8,138 nt of DNA from Eubacterium sp. (GTDB taxonomy: Bacteria; Bacillota; Clostridia; Lachnospirales; Lachnospiraceae): NCBI GenBank assembly GCA_024681495.1, contig JAILAS010000214.1, forward strand, positions 1 through 8,138, written 5' to 3'. A program made the position numbers and the translations under genes. The notes below the pieces were generated by a model. That model was not told where the DNA came from. It ran no database searches and was given only the letters and a program-made list of their open reading frames with translations. Position 1 is the first letter of the stretch; each line of letters starts with the position of its first letter. This document shows, in pieces, positions 1-6,996 of the stretch.

Positions 1-890
1 AGCTCTCGAAGCTGAAGTCCACCTATGCGGACTCGCTCCCGGGCTACGTGGGCGACGACGGCAGGATCCACACGCACTTTAACCAGACGATAACCGCGAC
101 CGGAAGGCTCTCGAGCTCCGACCCCAACCTCCAGAACATCCCCGTCAGGGTGGAGCTGGGACGGCAGATCCGAAAGGTGTTTACGGCCGGTGAGGGGAAG
201 GTCTTCGTGGACGCGGACTACTCCCAGATCGAGCTCCGCCTCCTCGCCCACATGTCGGGCGACGAGCACCTCATCGAGGCCTACAACAGCGCGCAGGACA
301 TCCACGCGAGTACTGCCGCCAGGGTGTTTGGCGTGCCCCTCGAGGAAGTCACTCCGCAGCTGCGTCACAATGCAAAGGCCGTCAATTTCGGCATAATCTA
401 CGGCATGAGTTCCTTTGGACTCAGCCAGGGCCTGTCGATTACCAGAGACGAGGCGAAGGCTTACATCGAGCAGTACTTCGAGGCCTACCCCAGGATCAAG
501 GAGTTCCTCGATTCCCTCGTGACATCGGCGAAGGAGAAGGGGTATGCCGAGACGTTGTTTGGCAGGAGGCGCCCCATTCCCGAGCTTAAGAGCAGCGCCT
601 TCATGCAGAGGCAGTTCGGCGAGAGGGTGGCCATGAACGCGCCCATTCAGGGCACGGCCGCGGACCTCATGAAGGTGGCGATGAACAGGGTTTACAGGAG
701 ACTCCTTAAGGAGGGGCTTAAGACCCGCATGGTGCTCCAGATTCACGATGAGCTTCTGCTCGAGGCGCCCCTCGAGGAGGAGGAGATCGCCGGCAGGATT
801 CTCCGCGAGGAGATGGAAGGCGCGATGGAGCTTCGCGTGCCGCTCCTGGTGGAGGTGAACACCGCCGGGGACTGGTACAGCGTTAAGTAG
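1..890 (+). CDS. polA: DNA polymerase I, C-terminal polymerase domain (5'-truncated by window edge)
   Basis: This is the 3' part of polA, about 295 codons; the reading frame is open from base 3 and the start lies upstream of the window. The enzyme fills gaps in DNA repair and replaces RNA primers. The family-A palm and fingers are visible. The TGRLSSSDPNLQNIPVR block lies near bases 99-152. Motif A (DADYSQIELR), with the catalytic Asp, begins at base 210. The O-helix motif B (RHNAKAVNFGIIYGMS) keeps the Arg, Lys, Phe and Tyr that bind the incoming nucleotide and lies near 363-410. Motif C (QIHDELLLE), with the second catalytic Asp, lies near 738-764. The C-terminus LLVEVNTAGDW is typical. Any 5'-nuclease and 3'-exonuclease domains lie outside the window, so proofreading status cannot be judged. 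The GTG at base 48 is an internal valine codon, not a start. The TAG stop is at 888-890 and a direct repeat begins at its last base. Confidence 0.97.
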   Translation, partial: LSKLKSTYADSLPGYVGDDGRIHTHFNQTITATGRLSSSDPNLQNIPVRVELGRQIRKVFTAGEGKVFVDADYSQIELRLLAHMSGDEHLIEAYNSAQDIHASTAARVFGVPLEEVTPQLRHNAKAVNFGIIYGMSSFGLSQGLSITRDEAKAYIEQYFEAYPRIKEFLDSLVTSAKEKGYAETLFGRRRPIPELKSSAFMQRQFGERVAMNAPIQGTAADLMKVAMNRVYRRLLKEGLKTRMVLQIHDELLLEAPLEEEEIAGRILREEMEGAMELRVPLLVEVNTAGDWYSVK

Positions 891-956
891 ACGGAGGCCT
901 TGCGGCCGGGCGGATTGTCGTCCGAAAGGACGGGGGCCTTGCGGCCGGGCGGATTG
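890..956 (+). repeat. Two-copy direct repeat, 39-base period, between polA and coaE
   Basis: Bases 890-917 and 929-956 match at 27 of 28 positions; the only difference is A at 895 against G at 934. The first copy starts at the last base of the polA stop codon. Each copy contains GGCCTTGCGGCC, which can form a 4-bp GGCC stem with a TTGC loop (896-907 and 935-946). Each copy is followed by a second, different small hairpin: CGTCC-GAAA-GGACG at 919-932, and CCCG-GAGAG-CGGG at 960-972. The period is 13 codons, so a frame open upstream of coaE reads a repeated L-R-P-G-G peptide, but I see no good start for it. No T-tract follows, so an ordinary intrinsic terminator is not supported. The repeat is seen directly; its function is unknown. 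Confidence 0.85.
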
Positions 957-959
957 CTG

Positions 960-975
960 CCCGGAGAGCGGGAGG
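960..975 (+). promoter_or_regulatory. coaE ribosome binding site overlapped by a small hairpin
   Basis: GGGAGG at 970-975 lies 8 bases before the ATG at 984 and decides the coaE start over in-frame TTG codons further upstream (900, 915, 939, 954). A 4-bp GC stem, CCCG at 960-963 with CGGG at 969-972, covers the first bases of this site. The stem is short, so any effect on translation is inference. Confidence 0.5.
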
Positions 976-983
976 ATAGAATT

Positions 984-1592
984 ATGTCAACCAGAGTAAT
1001 AGGAATAACAGGGGGCATCGGCGCCGGAAAGAGCGTCGTGCTCGACTACATAGAGGAAAACTTCAACGCCAGGATAATAAAGACCGACGAGGTGGGGCAT
1101 CTGGTCACCGAGCCCGGCACGGGGTGCAATGCGGCGCTCAGGGAGATCTTCCCCGACGGCGTCTTCGATGCGCAGGGGCGGATGGACCGCAATAAGTTCG
1201 CAGCCGCGATGTTCCAAAACCCCGAACTTACGGCGAAAACCAACGCCATTATCCACCCCGCCGTGGGCGAGTATCTCGAGGCCGAAGTGGAAAAAGAAAG
1301 ACGCCAAAACGTACTAGACTATGTTATAATAGAAGCGGCGTTGTACGACGGCACGGGATTCGCGCTTTTATGCGACGAAGTCTGGAATGTCGACGCATCG
1401 CCTCAGGTGCGAAAGCATAGACTTATGGACGATCGCGGATACTCCGAGGAGAAGGTCGAGGGCATCTTTAAGAGTCAGCGCGAGTACGACAGACTCCGCC
1501 TCACGCTCCCCGTCCAGATCGATAATAACGGAGACCTGGAAAGCACTTTTAATCAGATAAAGAGAGCTCTCGCGGCTTTGGACGGAGAGTGA
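984..1592 (+). CDS. coaE: Dephospho-CoA kinase
   Basis: The 202-residue product catalyses the last step of coenzyme A synthesis: ATP-dependent phosphorylation of the ribose 3'-hydroxyl of dephospho-CoA in the cytoplasm. The length is normal for the family. The Walker A loop GITGGIGAGKS is at residues 7-17, followed by the TDEVGHLV segment (34-41) in the place of the usual D-A-D motif. An HP pair is at 91-92. IIEAAL (115-120) stands where many CoaE proteins have a PLL-F-E motif. The lid-like RLMDDRGYSEEK is at 146-157. I chose the ATG at 984 because it has GGGAGG eight bases upstream and gives the standard N-terminus; the longer reading from TTG at 900 would add repeat-derived sequence. It lies downstream of polA, a common Firmicute arrangement. 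The stop overlaps the GTG of the next gene by four bases. Bases about 1295-1335 are noticeably AT-rich compared with the rest. Confidence 0.95.
   Translation: MSTRVIGITGGIGAGKSVVLDYIEENFNARIIKTDEVGHLVTEPGTGCNAALREIFPDGVFDAQGRMDRNKFAAAMFQNPELTAKTNAIIHPAVGEYLEAEVEKERRQNVLDYVIIEAALYDGTGFALLCDEVWNVDASPQVRKHRLMDDRGYSEEKVEGIFKSQREYDRLRLTLPVQIDNNGDLESTFNQIKRALAALDGE
1322..1330 (+). promoter_or_regulatory. Possible internal extended -10 promoter within coaE
   Basis: TGTTATAAT at 1322-1330 is a perfect TATAAT with the TGn extension, sitting in an AT-rich patch of an otherwise GC-rich gene. No convincing -35 lies 16-18 bases upstream. If used, transcription would start near 1337 and serve the FtsA-like gene and those after it. 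It may equally be chance from the codons for Tyr-Val-Ile-Ile. Confidence 0.25.
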
Positions 1593-3781
1593 GAGCCTTT
1601 GGTACCTTATTGACAATGGGGGATTTAGCTTTGAGCGAAAATGAAGAAAAGAAGATAGTCTTCGGCCTTGATATCGGTACCCGCAACGTGGTTGGCACGG
1701 TGGGTTACCTTGACCAGACCGAAGATTTCCATGTTGTAGATCAATATTCCTGTCCGCACACCTCCAGGGCCATGCTCGACGGTCAGATTCACGACATAAC
1801 CGCCGTGGGCAAGACCATCATGCAGGTGAAGGAGGAGCTCGAAAGCCGCACCGGATACACGCTTCACGATGTGTGCATCGCTGCGGCAGGCCGTGTGCTT
1901 AAGACCATTACCACTACGGTTTCCATCGAGTTCGATGAGGAGACTGTGGTCACCAGCGAGCATATTCACACCCTCGATCTGGTCGGAGTGGATGAGGCGC
2001 AGGCCATCCTCAATAAGAACAACGACACGAAGTTCCGCTTCTACAGCGTGGGATACAGCACCATCAGATACTACGCCAATGACGATCCCATGAGTAACCT
2101 CGTGGGCCATAAGGTGACTAAGATATCGGAGGATATCATCGTGACCTTCCTGCCCGAGGACGTGGTGGACGGCCTGTATATGGCCGTGGGCCTGGCCGGC
2201 ATGAGCGTCGAGAACATGACGCTGGAGCCTATTGCGGCTATAAACATCGCTATCCCGAAGTCCTTCCGCATGCTGAACATCGCGCTCGTGGACGTCGGAG
2301 CCGGCACCAGCGATATCTCCATAACGAAAGAGGGCACCATCACCGCCTACGGCATGATTCCGAAGGCGGGCGATGAGCTTACGGACGTTCTGGTACAGAA
2401 TTATCTCGTGGACTTCGAGACGGCCGAGCAGATAAAGCTCGAGTGCGGAGTGAAGGACGAGCTGGAGTTCCAGGATATATTGAGACTTCCTCACAAGGTA
2501 ACATCGAAGGAGGTTCTCGCCCTGCTGCAGCCGACCATCGATGCCATGACTTCCGAGATAGCGGGGCAGATTCGCACGCTGAACGGCGGAGAGACGGTGT
2601 CGGCCGTGTTCGTCGTCGGCGGTGGCGGCAGAGTCCCCGGATTCACCGATGCGCTCGCCAGGGAGCTCGACGTTCCCGAGGAGAGGGTGGCGCTTAGAGG
2701 CGAGGAGGTGCTCGGAAACATCATATTCGAGAACGAAGTCCTCGTTAAGGACTCGCTCATCGTTACGCCGATAGGCATCTGCCTTTCCGCGTTCGAGCAG
2801 AAGAATAATTTCATCTTCGTCCACTTTAACGGCGAGAGACTTAAGCTCTACGACAACGATCATCTTACCGTGGTCGATGCCGTGGTTCAGTCCGGATTCC
2901 CCAACGAGGATCTTTTCCCGAAGAGCGGCAGGGAGCTGCGCTTCAACATCAACGGAAAGCAGCGCCTCATAAGGGGCGGCCCGGGAGACGCGTCCGTCAT
3001 CACCATAAACGGATCGCCCGCCAGCCTCGGAGATCCGCTCGAGGCGAACTGCGACATTAAGATCACTCCCTCCACGGCGGGAGAGCCTGCGCATCACATG
3101 ATCAGCGAGCTCGAGGAGTACAGCAAGGACAACCTGTGCTTCACCGTGAACGGAACCACGGTATTCTGCCCCAGGTTCGCGGAGGTGAACGGAGAGCTCG
3201 TCTCCGGATACTATGAGATAAAGAATGACGACGTGGTCACTCTTCGTGACTTCTATACGGTTCAGCAGCTCATCGAGTTCATGGACGTTGAAATCGACAT
3301 GGACCAGGAGATACTGGTAAACAATAAGGACGCATACCTCGACACGGAGATATTCGAGAACTTCACCGTGAACTGGACGCAGCTCACCTTCCGCTCCGTA
3401 GAGTCGGAGTCCACGGGCGGCGGCATTGACCTCGAGAACGAGGACATCGACGACAGGCTTAAGGCCATCCGCCCCGGCAAGCCCAAGGATCCCTTAGAGG
3501 AGGATCCCCTGTTCGGCTTCGCAGGCACCGGCGAGAGCATTCCCAAGGGAAGCGAAGCGCAGGAGGAGCAGTCCTTCGAAATCGAGTGCAATGGCGCTCC
3601 CCTCTACCTCAGCGGTAAAAAGGACTACATCTTCGTGGACATATTCGACCGCATCGCATTCGACACCTCCGAGGGACACGGACGCACCATCATCACCAGG
3701 TTGAACGGGCATAACGCCCACTACACCGAGCTCCTCAAGCCCGGCGACGTGGTGGAGATCAGATGGGAAGGCGAGTCATGA
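1589..3781 (+). CDS. FtsA/PilM-like actin-fold protein with long C-terminal beta-grasp-like extension
   Basis: The product is about 730 residues (numbered from GTG 1589), far longer than the roughly 420 of classical FtsA. Residues 24-400 form an actin-like ATPase. The phosphate-1 loop is FGLDIGTRN (25-33). A 1C/SHS2-type region is at about 112-210. The phosphate-2 loop is DVGAGTSDISI (235-245), followed by AYGMIPKAGDE (253-263). The adenosine-region motif is VVGGGGRVPGF (342-352). The C-terminus has repeated short strands with N-G turns and L..GD.V.I endings at about 408-493, 515-553 and 662-726, separated by an acidic linker (607-662). I read these as ubiquitin-like beta-grasp modules. No C-terminal amphipathic membrane helix like that of FtsA is seen. 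Family knowledge suggests a cell division or envelope assembly role; the partner is unknown. The start is uncertain: GTG 1589 couples to coaE with a 4-base overlap but has a weak ribosome site, ATG 1616 has none, and TTG 1631 has GGGGGA seven bases upstream. Confidence 0.85.
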   Translation: MRAFGTLLTMGDLALSENEEKKIVFGLDIGTRNVVGTVGYLDQTEDFHVVDQYSCPHTSRAMLDGQIHDITAVGKTIMQVKEELESRTGYTLHDVCIAAAGRVLKTITTTVSIEFDEETVVTSEHIHTLDLVGVDEAQAILNKNNDTKFRFYSVGYSTIRYYANDDPMSNLVGHKVTKISEDIIVTFLPEDVVDGLYMAVGLAGMSVENMTLEPIAAINIAIPKSFRMLNIALVDVGAGTSDISITKEGTITAYGMIPKAGDELTDVLVQNYLVDFETAEQIKLECGVKDELEFQDILRLPHKVTSKEVLALLQPTIDAMTSEIAGQIRTLNGGETVSAVFVVGGGGRVPGFTDALARELDVPEERVALRGEEVLGNIIFENEVLVKDSLIVTPIGICLSAFEQKNNFIFVHFNGERLKLYDNDHLTVVDAVVQSGFPNEDLFPKSGRELRFNINGKQRLIRGGPGDASVITINGSPASLGDPLEANCDIKITPSTAGEPAHHMISELEEYSKDNLCFTVNGTTVFCPRFAEVNGELVSGYYEIKNDDVVTLRDFYTVQQLIEFMDVEIDMDQEILVNNKDAYLDTEIFENFTVNWTQLTFRSVESESTGGGIDLENEDIDDRLKAIRPGKPKDPLEEDPLFGFAGTGESIPKGSEAQEEQSFEIECNGAPLYLSGKKDYIFVDIFDRIAFDTSEGHGRTIITRLNGHNAHYTELLKPGDVVEIRWEGES

Positions 3782-4578
3782 CGGAGATGATGCCCATAGC
3801 CAGCGGTAGCAGCGGAAACTGCATCTACGTTGGCACGGATGACACCCACGTCCTCATCGACGCGGGGATAAGCGGTAAGCGCGTTGAGCAGGGGCTTAAC
3901 GGCGCGGGGCTCTCCATGAGCGACATCGACGCGGTGCTCGTCACGCATGAGCACATCGACCACGTGAAGGGCCTGGGGGTTTTGGCCAGGCGCTGGGAGA
4001 AGCCGATTTACGCGACCGGAGCTACCATTGACGCCATAAAGGAAAACACTTCCCTGGGGAAAATCGATTCGGAGCTCTTTTGTCCCATAGATAACGAGGG
4101 TGAATTCACCATAGGGGATCTGGAGTTTAACTCCTTCCCGATATCGCACGACGCCGCGGATCCTGTGGCTTACATAGCCCGAAACGGCTCTAAGAGCGTC
4201 GGCGTGGTGACGGACCTCGGGGTCTACGACGAAAGCACGGTCGAAAGGCTTAAGGGGCTCGACATTCTGCTCCTCGAGGCCAACCACGACGTCAGGATGC
4301 TGGAGATCGGCAGGTACCCCTACCACTTGAAAATGAGAATCATGGGAGAGCGCGGACATCTCTCAAATGAGACCGCGGGAAAGCTTCTTTCGGAGGCACT
4401 CCATGACGATATAAAGACCATTGTACTAGGCCACCTCAGCCGGGAGAATAACTTACCGCAGCTGGCGCTCGAGAGCGTTAAGGCGGAGATAACCCTTTCG
4501 GAGACTCCGTATAAGGGTAACGACTTTAAGATTATTGTCGCCGGGAGGGACGAGCCTACAGAGAAACTACACGCCTGA
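3778..4578 (+). CDS. WalJ/YycJ-type metallo-beta-lactamase-fold hydrolase
   Basis: The 266-residue product is close to the usual YycJ/WalJ length. It opens with the family signature ASGSSGN (8-14) and LIDAGISGKR (26-35). The metal-binding THEHIDH motif is at 56-62, with further ligand candidates in SHDAADP (123-129), TDLG (145-148) and the final LGHLSREN (217-224). LLLEANHD (164-171) and GHLSNETAG (193-201) are also typical. Family members are cytoplasmic, metal-dependent phosphodiesterases; homologues have been linked to double-stranded DNA exonuclease activity and, in Bacillus, lie in the walRK operon. I chose ATG 3778 because GGGAAGG lies six bases upstream and it overlaps the previous stop as ATGA; the upstream in-frame ATG at 3763 lies deep inside the preceding gene. 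No WalRK genes are present here, so a link to that signalling system is not supported by context. Exact substrate unknown. Confidence 0.9.
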   Translation: MTEMMPIASGSSGNCIYVGTDDTHVLIDAGISGKRVEQGLNGAGLSMSDIDAVLVTHEHIDHVKGLGVLARRWEKPIYATGATIDAIKENTSLGKIDSELFCPIDNEGEFTIGDLEFNSFPISHDAADPVAYIARNGSKSVGVVTDLGVYDESTVERLKGLDILLLEANHDVRMLEIGRYPYHLKMRIMGERGHLSNETAGKLLSEALHDDIKTIVLGHLSRENNLPQLALESVKAEITLSETPYKGNDFKIIVAGRDEPTEKLHA

Positions 4579-4590
4579 AAGGATTTAAAA

Positions 4591-4875
4591 ATGTCACAAA
4601 CAGAGAACAGAACCATTATCACAGTGCTCGGCAAGGACTCGGTGGGAATCATCGCCAAGGTCTGCACCTATTTGGCGGATAATTCCATAAACATCCTGGA
4701 CATCTCACAGACCATCGTCCAGGGCTACTTCAACATGATGATGATCGTGGACATGACGGGCGCGAAGCAGCCTTTCTCACAGTGCTCGGACGACCTCGCA
4801 GAGCTTGGCGAGAGCATCGGCGTTAAGATCAATTGCCAGAGAGAAGAAATCTTCGATTCGATGCACAGGATATAG
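4591..4875 (+). CDS. UPF0237 family ACT-domain protein
   Basis: This small 94-residue protein consists mainly of one ACT domain. The opening strand and helix read TIITVLGKDSVGIIAKV (8-24), followed by NINILDISQ-like wording at 32-40 and the strand YFNMMMIVDM (46-55). The C-terminal part (79-94) is polar and ends the fold. ACT domains bind small ligands, often amino acids, and usually dimerise; the ligand here cannot be read from sequence. It begins 12 bases after the WalJ-like gene, with AAAGGA at 4578-4583, seven bases before the ATG. Its TAG stop directly abuts the next reading frame, which encodes the UPF0210 protein. This pairing is conserved in many Firmicutes, suggesting that the two products act together, with the ACT protein as probable sensor. 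That role is inference. Confidence 0.92.
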   Translation: MSQTENRTIITVLGKDSVGIIAKVCTYLADNSINILDISQTIVQGYFNMMMIVDMTGAKQPFSQCSDDLAELGESIGVKINCQREEIFDSMHRI

Positions 4876-4884
4876 GTGACAGAC

Positions 4885-6249
4885 ATGATTAGCAGATATG
4901 AAGTAAAAGAAACCAACGAAATGATCGAGAACGAGAATCTGGATGTGCGTACCATTACCCTCGGTATCAGCCTCCTCGATTGCATCGATTCCGATCCCTC
5001 GAAGCTTTGCGATAAAATATACGATAAGATAACCCGCCTGGCGGGAGACCTCGTCTCCACCGGCGAGTCCATTGAGAAGGCTTACAGCATTCCCATCGTA
5101 AACAAGCGCATCTCCGTTACACCCATTGCCCTCGTGGCGGGTGCGGCATGCAAAAAGGAGGAGGACTTCGTCAACGTGGCGAAGGCCCTCGACCGTGCTG
5201 CCCGGGAGACCGGCGTTAACTTCATTGGCGGCTATTCCGCCATCGTTCCCAAGGCGATGACTCCCGCGGATGAGATGCTCATCCACTCGTATCCCCGTGC
5301 CCTCCACGAGACGGAGAGGGTGTGCGGATCGGTGAACCTCGCCTCCACGAAGACCGGTATCAACATGGATGCCGTGCGCCTCATGGGCCAGACGATCCTC
5401 GACGTGGCTAAGATTTCCGCGGATCAGGACTCCGGCGACTGCATGAAGCTCGTGGTTTTCTGCAACGCTCCCGACGACAATCCCTTCATGGCCGGCGCCT
5501 TCCATGGCGTCAGCGAGGGAGACTGCGTTATAAACGTCGGCGTTTCCGGCCCCGGCGTGGTTAAGAGCGCCATCGAGAAGGTCAGGGGAGAGAGCTTCGA
5601 GGTTCTCTGCGAGACCATAAAGAAGACGGCGTTCAAGGTTACCCGTGTGGGACAGCTCGTCGCCAGAGAGGCGTCTGCGAAGATGGGCGTTCCCTTCGGA
5701 ATTGTAGATCTTTCACTCGCACCCACGCCCGCCATCGGCGACTCCGTGGCAGATATCCTCAGGGAGATCGGCCTCGAGCAGGCGGGAGCACCCGGCACCA
5801 CGGCGGCGCTGGCGCTTCTTAACGACCAGGTTAAGAAGGGCGGAGTAATGGCGTCATCCTACGTGGGTGGGCTGAGCGGTGCGTTCATCCCCGTCAGCGA
5901 GGACGCTGGCATGATCAAGGCGGCCGAGATGGGCGCCATCAGCCTCGAGAAGCTCGAGGCCATGACCTGCGTTTGCTCGGTGGGACTCGACATGGTAGCC
6001 ATCCCCGGAGACACCTCCGCGGCCACCATATCCGGCATCATTGCGGACGAGATGGCCATCGGCATGGTGAACCAGAAGACCACCGCGGCCAGGCTTATTC
6101 CCGCATACGGAAAGGGAGTGGGCGACAAGGTCGAGTTCGGCGGACTTTTCGGATACGCCCCGATCATGAAGGTGAATCCCTACTCCTGCGAGGCTTTCGT
6201 CAGCAGGCAGGGCAGGATTCCCGCTCCCATTCATTCGTTTAAGAACTAA
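4885..6249 (+). CDS. UPF0210 family (PFL-like, DUF711) protein
   Basis: The 454-residue product matches the usual UPF0210 length of about 445-455. Hallmarks are the N-terminal NLDVRTITLGISLLDC (19-33), the glycine-rich GVNFIGGYSAIVPK (110-123), GIVDLSLAPTPAIGDSVADI (272-291) and the closing FGGLFGYAPIMKVN (418-431). The family has a pyruvate formate-lyase-like fold with no established reaction; I see no glycyl-radical loop near the C-terminus, so PFL activity is not expected. I prefer ATG 4885, which has AGGTGA five bases upstream and fits the family N-terminus; the in-frame GTG at 4876 touches the previous stop and would add three residues. It forms a conserved pair with the ACT gene just upstream, so it may be under ligand control through that protein. 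The next gene starts about 30 bases downstream with no terminator between. Confidence 0.93.
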   Translation: MISRYEVKETNEMIENENLDVRTITLGISLLDCIDSDPSKLCDKIYDKITRLAGDLVSTGESIEKAYSIPIVNKRISVTPIALVAGAACKKEEDFVNVAKALDRAARETGVNFIGGYSAIVPKAMTPADEMLIHSYPRALHETERVCGSVNLASTKTGINMDAVRLMGQTILDVAKISADQDSGDCMKLVVFCNAPDDNPFMAGAFHGVSEGDCVINVGVSGPGVVKSAIEKVRGESFEVLCETIKKTAFKVTRVGQLVAREASAKMGVPFGIVDLSLAPTPAIGDSVADILREIGLEQAGAPGTTAALALLNDQVKKGGVMASSYVGGLSGAFIPVSEDAGMIKAAEMGAISLEKLEAMTCVCSVGLDMVAIPGDTSAATISGIIADEMAIGMVNQKTTAARLIPAYGKGVGDKVEFGGLFGYAPIMKVNPYSCEAFVSRQGRIPAPIHSFKN

Positions 6250-6279
6250 TCGTTAAAGGGAAATAGAAAAGGTCTGTAC

Positions 6280-6996
6280 ATGGAAGAATTCAAGAAGGGG
6301 CTTCGGGACGGAATTCCCATTGCCCTGGGTTATTTTGCGGTCTCTTTTTCCTTCGGGATTTTAGGGGCCTTGGACGGTCTTGGAGTTTTCGAGACCGTGT
6401 TTATTTCGATGACGAATCTGACCAGCGCGGGGCAGTTCGCCGGCCTGGAGATAATGGCCGCGGGCGGCTCATTGCTGGAGATGGCGCTCACGCAATTTTT
6501 CATAAACTTACGGTATTCGCTGATGTCCATATCCCTGTCCCAGAAGGTGGACGGGAAGTTCAGCGGCATCTACAGGGTGCTTTTGGGATTCTGCATAACG
6601 GACGAGATCTTCGCGGTCTCATCGGTCCGTAAGGAAGCGGTCACCAGGCTCTACTTTCTGGGGCTGGCCACGCTCCCGTATATCGGGTGGAGCGGCGGCA
6701 CGCTGGTCGGCGTAGTGATGGGCAATGTCCTCCCGGGCATAGTCGTTACATCGCTTGGAATCGCCCTCTACGGCATGTTCATAGCGATTGTCGTGCCGGT
6801 GGCGAGGGACGAGTTCCCCGTCATGGTGGTTTCGCTTATGGCTGTGGTCGGCAGCTGCATACTGTACTTCGTGCCGGCGTTTTCCGGCATCTCGAGCGGA
6901 TTCGCCATAATCATCTGCTGCGTGCTCTGCTCGGCAATCGGCGCGTGCTTATTCCCCGTGCCGGAGGAGGCTGAAGGAGAGGAGGCCGGATCATGA
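6280..6996 (+). CDS. azlC: AzlC family branched-chain amino acid exporter, large subunit
   Basis: The 238-residue membrane protein fits the AzlC family (usually about 230-250). The N-terminal FKKGLRDGIPIALGYF (4-19) leads into the first membrane segment. The conserved FINLRYSLMSISLS block lies at 74-87 and the CITDEIFAVS block at 105-114. I count about seven hydrophobic segments, near 11-30, 50-70, 75-88, 98-114, 127-175 (two) and 181-224 (two); boundaries are by eye. The tail after 226 is acidic and likely cytoplasmic. AzlC works with AzlD to export branched-chain amino acids and their analogues. The ATG at 6280 has AAAAGG seven bases upstream. The stop overlaps the azlD start as ATGA, indicating translational coupling. 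Substrate specificity in this organism is inferred from family only. Confidence 0.93.
   Translation: MEEFKKGLRDGIPIALGYFAVSFSFGILGALDGLGVFETVFISMTNLTSAGQFAGLEIMAAGGSLLEMALTQFFINLRYSLMSISLSQKVDGKFSGIYRVLLGFCITDEIFAVSSVRKEAVTRLYFLGLATLPYIGWSGGTLVGVVMGNVLPGIVVTSLGIALYGMFIAIVVPVARDEFPVMVVSLMAVVGSCILYFVPAFSGISSGFAIIICCVLCSAIGACLFPVPEEAEGEEAGS

Noticed and set aside
702..713. Perfect 12-base palindrome CTCCTTAAGGAG in polA
   Set aside because: It falls in conserved polA coding sequence and is explained by the CTT AAG GAG codons; the embedded AAGGAGG has no start codon at a suitable distance.
900..983. N-terminal extension of coaE from TTG at 900, encoding a repeated L-R-P-G-G peptide
   Set aside because: The GGAGG before TTG 900 is only two bases away, the peptide comes from the direct repeat, and ATG 984 has a good ribosome site and gives the standard CoaE N-terminus.
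1610..1615. Perfect TTGACA box just after coaE
   Set aside because: The 16-18 bases downstream give no -10-like sequence (GAGCGA at the 17-base spacing). It is probably chance, at codons in or just before the FtsA-like gene.
1625..3097. A 490-codon open frame on the minus strand opposite the FtsA-like gene
   Set aside because: It lies wholly antisense to a gene with clear conserved motifs, and its Arg/His/Leu/Val-rich wording is what GC-rich codon bias gives in a shadow frame. I recognise no domain in it and see no promoter for it.
3721..4359. A 212-codon open frame on the minus strand opposite the WalJ-like gene
   Set aside because: It is antisense to a well-supported gene, has no recognisable motif, and is explained by codon bias on the other strand.
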